Origin: JAFAYN01 sp963733105
Lineage (GTDB): Bacteria; Gemmatimonadota; Gemmatimonadetes; Longimicrobiales; Longimicrobiaceae
Reading direction: 5' to 3'
Assembly (NCBI GenBank): GCA_963733105.1
Contig: CAVTCB010000005.1
Location: 372,001 to 436,000, forward strand
DNA length: 64,000 nucleotides
Under the pieces are notes generated by a model that saw only the letters and a list, made by a program, of their open reading frames with translations, was not told the origin of the DNA and made no database searches. Shown piece by piece: positions 58,371 through 64,000 of this stretch (the stretch's first letter is position 1; the number at the start of each line of letters is the position of its first letter). Position numbers and translations under genes: made by a program.

Positions 58371-59125
58371 CGCTCCCGGAGGCGCCTCCGACGCGGGGGG
58401 AGCGGCTCCGCGCCCACGCCGTGCACCTGCTCACCGCCTCGGGGGTGGTGCTCGCCTTCCTGGCCGCCGCGGAGACCTGCGCGCCGGAGCCCGACCCGCG
58501 GAAGGTGTTCCTCTGGCTGGCGCTGGCGGTGGTGGTGGACTCGGCGGACGGCCCGCTGGCGCGCCGGTGGAGGGTGAAGCACGGCGCCCCGCTCATCGAC
58601 GGCCGCACCATCGACGACATCGTCGACTACCTGACCTTCACCTTCCTCCCCGTCCTCCTGGCCTGGCGGATGGGGTGGCTCCCGGAGCCGGCCGCCGCCT
58701 GGGCCGCGCCCGCGCTGGTGGCGAGCCTGCTGGGGTTCGCCAACGCGGGGGCCAAGGACGAGGAGGCGGGCTTCTTCCTGGGCTTCCCCTCGTACTGGAA
58801 CATCGCCGTGTTCTACGCCGGGATCGTGGCGGCCCGCTGGGGCCCCTGGCCCAACGCGGCGATGTTCGCGGCGCTCACCGTGCTGACGGTGCTCCCGGTG
58901 CGCTTCCTGTATCCCAACCTGGCGCCCCGCCCCTGGAAGATCCCGGTGATGGCGGGGGCGGTGGCGTGGACCGCCTGCCTGGTGGCCATGCTCCCCCGCT
59001 ACCCGGACGTCCCGGGGTGGCTGCTGGCGCTCTCGCTGGCGTACCCCGCGTTCTACGCCCTCCTTTCCCTGCTGGTGGACCCGCGGCGGCGCCCGCGCGA
59101 CCCCCGCGGCGATCCCGGTGTATAG
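58367..59125 (+). CDS. pcs: Phosphatidylcholine synthase (CDP-alcohol phosphatidyltransferase)
   Basis: The product is 252 residues with about eight membrane helices. The CDP-alcohol motif appears in its Pcs variant: VDSADGPLARRWRVKHGAPLIDGRTIDDIVDYLTF near residues 45-80, where GRxxDDIVDYLT is specific to CDP-diacylglycerol-choline phosphatidyltransferases. It would make phosphatidylcholine from CDP-diacylglycerol and choline in one step. It is cotranslated with the EEP protein upstream. Confidence 0.85.
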   Translation: MTLPEAPPTRGERLRAHAVHLLTASGVVLAFLAAAETCAPEPDPRKVFLWLALAVVVDSADGPLARRWRVKHGAPLIDGRTIDDIVDYLTFTFLPVLLAWRMGWLPEPAAAWAAPALVASLLGFANAGAKDEEAGFFLGFPSYWNIAVFYAGIVAARWGPWPNAAMFAALTVLTVLPVRFLYPNLAPRPWKIPVMAGAVAWTACLVAMLPRYPDVPGWLLALSLAYPAFYALLSLLVDPRRRPRDPRGDPGV

Positions 59126-59215
59126 GCGCAGGTTGGGCGGATCGCGCCGCCTGCGTTAGATTGGCTGCCGGAGCGACCCCGCTCCCCCGAACGAGATTCC
59201 AGGGAAGACCCCCAT

Positions 59216-60028
59216 ATGTGCGTCCTGTGTAACGCGGAGAGCCTGCGGCTCCTGATCGTCCCGGCGGAGAGCCTCGCGCCGCTGAGCCTCGCCGAGTCCA
59301 TCCGCGTGGCCCGCGAGGCCGCCTCCCAGTACGTCATCGACACGGTGGACGGGCTCCGCGACGAGCCCGGCGCCCCCATCCCCCGCGTGGTGGACGCGGA
59401 GGAGTACGTCCGCTACGTGATCGCCCGCGCCGAGGAGGACCGCGTGGCCTCCCCCACGGAGGTGCGGGAGTGGCGCGCCTCGCCGCGCAGCGAGTACGCC
59501 GCGGACCCCCGGGTGCAGGCCTTCCTCTCCTCGGCGGTGGAGGGGCTGGCGAGCTACGAGGCGCGCATCGACGAGCAGCGCACGGTGCTGGCCCGCTTCC
59601 TGGAGGCGCGCCCCGCCACGCTCCGCTTCGACGGAGTGGGGATGTCGTCGGAGCTGTACTTCCGCCACGGGGAGGACAGCTACGTGGCGCTGTCGGACGA
59701 CGACGCCATCCAGATGGCGGTGGACCGGGTGAGCTGGGGGCTGCACCGCGAGGAGCCGGCCATCCTGCTGCGCTACACCACGCTCCCGGACGGGGCGGTG
59801 GACATCCTCTCCGACGCGCAGAAGCGTCCCGAGGACGAGGCCAACCAGGTGCTCGCGGGGATGGTGGACGTGGCCGCGCTGGCGGAGGACACGGTGCGCC
59901 AGAACGGGTACGCCTGGCTGGTGGCCGACCCGCACAACGGCGACGTGGTGGAGCAGCGCTTCGGCGAGCGCGTCATCATCCGCTTCCGCGAGCCCGACGA
60001 GGACGAGGACGGAGAGGAGGAGGAGTAG
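59216..60028 (+). CDS. Hypothetical acidic protein (MCVLCNAES)
   Basis: The product is 270 residues, soluble and acidic. It begins MCVLCNAESLRLL, where the CxxC could bind metal, and ends in a Glu/Asp run. A middle section (LYFRHGEDSYVALSDDDAIQMAVDRVSW) and the end (QNGYAWLVADPHNGDVVEQRFGERVIIRF) look alpha/beta. No family is recognised. It stands alone between terminators and is preceded by a 90-bp gap. Confidence 0.6.
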   Translation: MCVLCNAESLRLLIVPAESLAPLSLAESIRVAREAASQYVIDTVDGLRDEPGAPIPRVVDAEEYVRYVIARAEEDRVASPTEVREWRASPRSEYAADPRVQAFLSSAVEGLASYEARIDEQRTVLARFLEARPATLRFDGVGMSSELYFRHGEDSYVALSDDDAIQMAVDRVSWGLHREEPAILLRYTTLPDGAVDILSDAQKRPEDEANQVLAGMVDVAALAEDTVRQNGYAWLVADPHNGDVVEQRFGERVIIRFREPDEDEDGEEEE

Positions 60029-60031
60029 CGG

Positions 60032-60054
60032 CCCGCCGCGCTCAGCGCGGCGGG
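60032..60054. terminator. Bidirectional hairpin spanning two stops
   Basis: A 10-bp stem (60032-60041 with 60045-60054) has loop TCA, which is the reverse stop codon of the minus-strand acid phosphatase gene. TTCCTCTCCC follows on the plus side. It terminates the plus-strand gene ending at 60028. Confidence 0.6.
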
Positions 60055-60773
60055 TTCCTCTCCCAGGAGCCGTACATGGGGTTGGGGAGAACGACGTAGC
60101 GGCTCCCGAACGGTTCCAGCGCCCGCGGGTCGTCGCGGGCGGCCTGGGTCAGCCCGGGGAAGTCCTGCACGTTGTCCCCCACCCACAGCACCACCCGGAG
60201 CGGCGGGAGCCCCGGCGCGGCCCGCCCCTCCTGCACGGCGGCGAAGCGCGGGTTCTTGTCGCTCTGCCCGTTCACGCGGCAGAGCACCGCGTCGGCCTCC
60301 ACGCCGACGCGCCGCAGGTTCTCGCGCGTGGCCGCGCACTGCGGCTCGTCGCGGTTGGTGACGATGGCCACCCGCCCCCCGGCCGCCCTGACCCCGCGGA
60401 CGAACTCCACGGCCCCCGGCACCGCCCCCGCCTCCACCCTCCGCACCCACGCGTCCCAGCTCGGCGCCGAGAAGGCCGAGTCCACCCCCGCGCGCTCCTT
60501 CTGGTACTGCGAGTTGTCGAGCACGGTCTCGTCGGCGTCCAGGATGACGGCCCAGCTCCCCGGCGCCGCGCCGCGCGCCGCCTCCCTCGTCCGCTCGGCG
60601 GCCAGCCGGTAGGCCTGGAGCGCGGAGGCGCGGTACTCCGCGGAGCTGCGGAACCAGTGGATGTCGCGCGGAAGCGTCGCCGCGGCTTCGGGAGCCGGGG
60701 CCCGGGCCGCGGTCGCGGCGGGGGCGCACGCGGCGAGGGCCGCGAGGGCGAGGGGGAGGAGGTGCCTGTGCAT
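60042..60773 (-). CDS. HAD-superfamily acid phosphatase lipoprotein, class C/e(P4)-like
   Basis: The product is 243 residues with a lipoprotein signal ending LAALAAC. HAD motif I is in WAVILDADETVLDNSQYQ, which carries the two catalytic Asp; motif II Thr is in VAIVTNRDEP, and motif IV is in VVLWVGDNVQDF. SWDAWVRRVEAGAVPGAVEF matches class C acid phosphatases such as Haemophilus e(P4), which dephosphorylate nucleotides in the periplasm. The start is the ATG at 60773. It converges on the preceding gene; the terminator loop is formed by its stop. Confidence 0.88.
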   Translation of the reverse strand: MHRHLLPLALAALAACAPAATAARAPAPEAAATLPRDIHWFRSSAEYRASALQAYRLAAERTREAARGAAPGSWAVILDADETVLDNSQYQKERAGVDSAFSAPSWDAWVRRVEAGAVPGAVEFVRGVRAAGGRVAIVTNRDEPQCAATRENLRRVGVEADAVLCRVNGQSDKNPRFAAVQEGRAAPGLPPLRVVLWVGDNVQDFPGLTQAARDDPRALEPFGSRYVVLPNPMYGSWERNPPR

Positions 60774-60879
60774 GGTCGGTCTCCGGTGCGGGTCTGCGTC
60801 GCGTCGTCCCCGTCCGCTCCGCAAGGTGCGGGCGCGCGGCTTGCACGCCGGGCGCTGCGACCCCTGAAAGGAGGATGCC

Positions 60880-61053
60880 GTGGACGAGAAGGAGCGCGAG
60901 CAGGTGCGCGCGGTGAACCCCGCCATGCGGCGCGACCCGCCCCACCGCGAGCCGGCGGAAGGGGCGGACGCGGACGCGGCGGAGGTGAAGGCGACGCAGG
61001 GTGCCGAGCTGAGCCCGCGCGACCAGGGCGGGATCGACGAGGCCCGGCGGTAG
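60880..61053 (+). CDS. Small hydrophilic protein (57 aa)
   Basis: This short gene (MDEKEREQVRAVNPAMRRDP at the start, RDQGGIDEARR at the end) is highly charged with no domain. AAAGGAGG five nt upstream of the GTG at 60880 is the strongest ribosome site in the window, which is the main reason to call it. It precedes another mini-gene by 15 bp, probably in one unit. Confidence 0.6.
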   Translation: MDEKEREQVRAVNPAMRRDPPHREPAEGADADAAEVKATQGAELSPRDQGGIDEARR

Positions 61054-61068
61054 GGGAGGGAGGGGCGC

Positions 61069-61239
61069 ATGGCGCAGGGACCCGACCCCAACCGCTGGAC
61101 CCCGACGGATCCGGACACCACCCGCGGCCGGATGGGCGATCCGCCCTCGACGCGGCTCGGCCTGTCGTCGGGCGGGATCGTGGTGCTGGTGCTGGTGATC
61201 CTCGTCGTGGCGATGGCGGTTTTCTGGTACGCGGAGTGA
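61069..61239 (+). CDS. Small single-pass membrane protein (56 aa)
   Basis: The short gene starts at ATG 61069 with GGGAGGGAGGGG upstream. The N-terminal half is hydrophilic (MAQGPDPNRWTPTDPDTTRG), then one membrane helix (GGIVVLVLVILVVAMAVFW) ends two residues before the C-terminus: a tail-anchored-like layout. DUF6480-like small membrane proteins have a similar look (DPDPxxxxxL plus helix), but I cannot be sure. It follows the 57-aa gene directly. Confidence 0.6.
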   Translation: MAQGPDPNRWTPTDPDTTRGRMGDPPSTRLGLSSGGIVVLVLVILVVAMAVFWYAE

Positions 61240-61274
61240 TCGTGACGGTCAGAGAAGGTTCGGGCGTGCCCGAC

Positions 61275-61333
61275 CCGGGCGAATGAATTCGCTGCAACAA
61301 CGGCACAAAGTCCGCCTACGCGGACTGAACTGC
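61275..61333 (-). repeat. ~58-nt intergenic repeat, reverse copy
   Basis: On the minus strand this matches 28818-28875 at all but a few positions, including the GTCCGC/GCGGAC hairpin and the GCGAATTCATTCGC palindrome. It lies between the mini-genes and hrpB. A further C/G hairpin (61350-61370) resembles the 39-nt repeat but is not a copy. Confidence 0.65.
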
Positions 61334-61410
61334 CGGATGTCAGCGTGGAGATGCCCCTCCCCCGGAACGGGGGAGGGTGGCGGCTCTCAGGCCGCCGGGT
61401 GGGGGCGCAC

Positions 61411-61445
61411 GGCGGGCCGGGACCTCTTCGAGATCCCGGCCCGCC
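61411..61445 (-). terminator. Terminator of hrpB
   Basis: A 12-bp stem (61411-61422 with 61434-61445) lies 16 nt past the hrpB stop on the minus strand. There is no T tract. Confidence 0.5.
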
Positions 61446-61461
61446 GCACACGAGCATGGAG

Positions 61462-63981
61462 CTACGGCCGCGGACGCACCCGGTGCGTGGGCGTGGCCTG
61501 GAGCGGGTCGTCGGGCCAGTAGTGCTTGGGGTAGCGCCCCTTGAGGTCCTTCTTCACCTCGAAGTAGGTGGTGCGCCAGAACGAGGCGAGGTCGCGCGTC
61601 ACCTGCACCGGCCGCTGCGCGGGGGAAAGGAGGTGCATGGTCAGCGGCACGGCCCCGCGCGCGATCCGCGGCGTCTCCGTGAGCCCGAACACCTCCTGCA
61701 GCCGCACCGCCAGCACCGGGGCGTCCGGGTCGGAGTAGTCCACGGGGATGCGGGAGCCGCTGGGGACGGCCAGGTGCGTGGGGGCCAGCTCGTCCAGCGC
61801 GGCGCGCCGCTCCCAGGGGAGGAGCCCCAGGAGCACGGCCACGAGGTCCAGGCGCTGCACCTCGTCCAGGCGGCGCAGGCCGTACACGTGCGGCCCCAGC
61901 CACTCGGGGAGCGAGGCCAGGAGCGCGGGCTCGGAGGCGTCCGGCCACGACGGGTCCGCGCGGTGCAGGAAGGCCAGCCGCTCCCGCAGCTGGACCGCGG
62001 CCCGGCTCCACGGGAGCGACCCCGGCCACTCGCGCGCGATCCCCTCCAGGAGCGCGGCGGCCACGGCCTCCGGGTCGGGGTCGGGGAGGGCCGACTCGCG
62101 CAGGACGAGCGCCCCCAGCCGCTCCCGCCGCCGCGCGCGCACCGCCCGCGCCTCCGCGTCCCAGGCGGTCGTCTCCTCGGTCGCGACCTGCTCCGCGAAG
62201 TGGGCCGCCAGCTCCTCCTCCGCCAGCGGCGCGGCCAGGAAGACGCGGCTCTCCCGCCCCTGCCCGTCCAGCTCCGCCGCCACCAGGTACGCGGCGTCCG
62301 CCAGCGCCTGCGCCCCCGCGAGCGCGGCCCCGCGCCCGTTGCGCAGGAGGAAGCGCCCCGCCTGCCCGGGGCGGCGCTGCGCGATCCGGTCCGGGTAGGC
62401 GAAGGCCAGGAGGAGGCCGGCGGCGTCGGTGTCCCCCTCCTCCGCGCGGGCGGGGACGCCCAGCTCGGCGCGCCAGTGGCGCGCCTCGTCCAGCACGCGG
62501 TGGAGCGCCCCGCGGTCCACGCGCAGCCCGCGGAAGGAGCCGCCCCCGCGCCCGCCGCGCCGGGCGTCGCGCAGCGCCTCCAGGCGGAGGCGGAGGTCGG
62601 CGTCCGGGGCCTCCCCCTCGCCGCGGAAGGGGTCGCGCTCGGCCAGGAGCGCCGCCAGGTCGCAGGCCAGCGGCGCCCGCCCCAGCTCCGCCGCGCGCAG
62701 CAGCATGTGCGCGATGCGGGGGTGCGCCGCCAGCCCCGCCATCCGCCGCCCGTGCGGAGTGGCCGCCCCGGCGGCGTCCAGCGCCCCCAGCTGCGCCAGG
62801 AGCTCCCGCGCCTGCGCGAAGGCCGCGGCGGGGGGCGGGTCCAGCCAGCGCAGCTCCGCGGGGTCGGCCACCCCCCAGGCGGCCAGCTCCAGCGCCAGCG
62901 GGGCCAGGTCGGCGGAAAGGATCTCCGGCGCGGTGTGGGGGACCAGCCCCGCCTGCTCCGGCTCGGTCCAGAGCCGGTAGCACACCCCCGGCGCCACCCG
63001 CCCCGCCCGCCCGCGGCGCTGCTCCGCCGAGGCGCGCGACACGGGGACCGTCTCCAGCCGCGTCATCCCCGTGCGCGGCGAGAAGCGGGGGACGCGCATC
63101 CGCCCCGAGTCCACCACCGTCCGCACCCCCTCGATGGTGAGCGAGGTCTCCGCGATGGAGGTGGCCAGCACCACCTTCCGCTCCCCCGGCGGGGCCGGCT
63201 CCAGGGCGCGGTCCTGCTCCTCCTGCCCCAGCGTCCCGTGCAGGGCGTGCACGCGCACCCCCGGGCCCGTCCCCCCCTCCGCCAGCCGCTCCTCCGTCCG
63301 CCGGATCTCCGCCATCCCGGGGAGGAACACCAGCACGTCCCCCGGCTCGCGCTCCAGCGCCTCGCGGACGGTGCGCGCCACCAGCGGCTCGATCCACCCC
63401 TCCGCGGGGCGGGGGAGGTAGCGCACCTCCACCGGGTGCGCGCGCCCCGTGCTGGTCACCACGGGGGCGCCGTCCAGGAGCGCCGCCACCGCGGCGCCGT
63501 CCAGCGTGGCCGACATCACCAGCAGGCGCAGATCCTCGCGCAGCAGCGCCTGCGACTGGAGCGCGAGCGCCAGCCCCAGGTCGGCGTGCAGCGAGCGCTC
63601 GTGGAACTCGTCGAACACCACCACCCCCACCCCCTCCAGCGCCGGGTCCGACTGGAGCATCCGCGCCAGCACCCCCTCGGTCACCACCTCGACGCGGGTG
63701 CGCGGCCCCACCCGCGTGTCCATCCGCACCCGGTACCCCACCGTCTCCCCCACCCGCTCGCCCAGCGTGGCGGCCATGCGGCGCGCCGCGGCCCGGGCCG
63801 CCAGCCGGCGGGGCTCCAGCATCACGATGCGGCGCCCCGCCAGCCAGGGCTCGTCCAGCAGCGCCAGGGGGACGCGCGTGGTCTTCCCCGCGCCGGGGGG
63901 GGCCTGGAGCACGGCCGCGGTGCGGGCGCGGAGGGCGTCCCTCAGGGCGGGGAGCGCGTCGTCGATGGGGAGCGGGTGCAT
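61462..63981 (-). CDS. hrpB: ATP-dependent helicase HrpB (DEAH-type)
   Basis: The product is 839 residues, close to the E. coli HrpB length. The helicase core has Walker A QAPPGAGKTTRVPLALL near residue 27, motif Ia EPRRLAARAAARRMA, motif II DEFHERS, motif III SATLDG, SIAETSLTIEGVRTVVDSG, and motif VI SAEQRRGRAGR. The HrpB-specific C-terminal domain follows (AYPDRIAQRRPGQAGRFLLRNGRG; PTHLAVPSGSRIPVDYS; LKGRYPKHYWPDDPLQATPTHR). Its exact function is unclear even in E. coli, where it is dispensable; RNA remodelling is inferred. The start is the ATG at 63981, 20 bp from the window end. Confidence 0.93.
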   Translation of the reverse strand: MHPLPIDDALPALRDALRARTAAVLQAPPGAGKTTRVPLALLDEPWLAGRRIVMLEPRRLAARAAARRMAATLGERVGETVGYRVRMDTRVGPRTRVEVVTEGVLARMLQSDPALEGVGVVVFDEFHERSLHADLGLALALQSQALLREDLRLLVMSATLDGAAVAALLDGAPVVTSTGRAHPVEVRYLPRPAEGWIEPLVARTVREALEREPGDVLVFLPGMAEIRRTEERLAEGGTGPGVRVHALHGTLGQEEQDRALEPAPPGERKVVLATSIAETSLTIEGVRTVVDSGRMRVPRFSPRTGMTRLETVPVSRASAEQRRGRAGRVAPGVCYRLWTEPEQAGLVPHTAPEILSADLAPLALELAAWGVADPAELRWLDPPPAAAFAQARELLAQLGALDAAGAATPHGRRMAGLAAHPRIAHMLLRAAELGRAPLACDLAALLAERDPFRGEGEAPDADLRLRLEALRDARRGGRGGGSFRGLRVDRGALHRVLDEARHWRAELGVPARAEEGDTDAAGLLLAFAYPDRIAQRRPGQAGRFLLRNGRGAALAGAQALADAAYLVAAELDGQGRESRVFLAAPLAEEELAAHFAEQVATEETTAWDAEARAVRARRRERLGALVLRESALPDPDPEAVAAALLEGIAREWPGSLPWSRAAVQLRERLAFLHRADPSWPDASEPALLASLPEWLGPHVYGLRRLDEVQRLDLVAVLLGLLPWERRAALDELAPTHLAVPSGSRIPVDYSDPDAPVLAVRLQEVFGLTETPRIARGAVPLTMHLLSPAQRPVQVTRDLASFWRTTYFEVKKDLKGRYPKHYWPDDPLQATPTHRVRPRP

Positions 63982-64000
63982 GGCGGGAAATCTGGAGCCG

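Noticed and set aside
1..64000. tRNA, rRNA or other standard RNA genes
   Set aside because: No cloverleaf with conserved GTTCRA arm, no rRNA-like stretch and no tmRNA/SRP-like sequence was recognised in the intergenic regions by eye; a tRNAscan/Infernal run would be decisive.

Overview
The window is about 64 kb of a very GC-rich chromosome (roughly 70% by eye). Genes are tightly packed, there are many secreted lipoproteins, and short start-stop overlaps are common. No rRNA or tRNA gene, phage module or intact insertion sequence was found. Gene style suggests a diderm, most likely Gemmatimonadota (Longimicrobium-like): outer-membrane-type barrels, NagZ/AmpG recycling, subtilases and S9 peptidases beside lipoproteins, an ECF sigma/anti-sigma pair, and NH-V repeat proteins. 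The phylum is an inference from protein style, not from a marker gene.

Layout. 1-5.9 kb: end of a CoA-transferase gene, a long acyl-CoA dehydrogenase, a tiny lipoprotein facing a TPR protein, and an SDR enzyme. 6-10.4 kb: NamZ-type muramidase, an Eis-like acetyltransferase and an oligopeptide-binding lipoprotein. 10.6-17.5 kb: PBP2, Rho, a coupled sensor kinase/receiver pair and an ABC half-transporter. 17.6-18.3 kb: a DUF4160/DUF2442 pair with a probably leaderless, palindrome-containing promoter. 18.3-28.5 kb: gamma-glutamyltransferase (one frameshift), diverging from a seven-gene peptidoglycan-recycling run, murQ-orf-anmK-HEAT lipoprotein-nagZ-ampG-amidase. 29-35.5 kb: a metalloprotease/propeller/barrel protein, two disordered small proteins, and a B12-dependent ribonucleotide reductase broken by seven small insertions. 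35.7-38 kb: a visibly AT-richer island with a SEFIR-domain gene and a small repeat lipoprotein. 38-43.5 kb: a VOC protein, small ORFs, a von Willebrand A protein, an ECF sigma/anti-sigma pair and an IS630 remnant. 43.7-53 kb: C39, S8, S9 and second S8 peptidases. 53-64 kb: MATE pump, gamma-glutamylcyclotransferase-like protein, hexapeptide acetyltransferase, EEP-phosphatase/phosphatidylcholine-synthase pair, acid phosphatase, two strongly initiated mini-genes and helicase HrpB.

How it works together. The clearest pathway is murein turnover. NamZ and NagZ act on muropeptide sugars, an amidase cleaves the peptide-sugar bond, AmpG imports, AnmK and MurQ process anhydroMurNAc and MurNAc-6P, and PBP2 rebuilds the wall. 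A second theme is extracellular proteolysis by at least five predicted secreted hydrolases.

Non-coding highlights. A family of hairpins with a fixed frame (GAG, C, variable stem, AAAC-type loop, stem, T, CTC) sits just downstream of four plus-strand genes, and the stems covary between copies. There are also inverted copies of a 39-nt and a ~58-nt intergenic repeat, many long perfect terminator stems, and a promoter with an overlapping inverted repeat ahead of the reductase. Four genes (nrdJ, gamma-glutamyltransferase, the anti-sigma gene and possibly the orf after murQ) carry frameshifts, so local base accuracy must be considered before biology is inferred from them.
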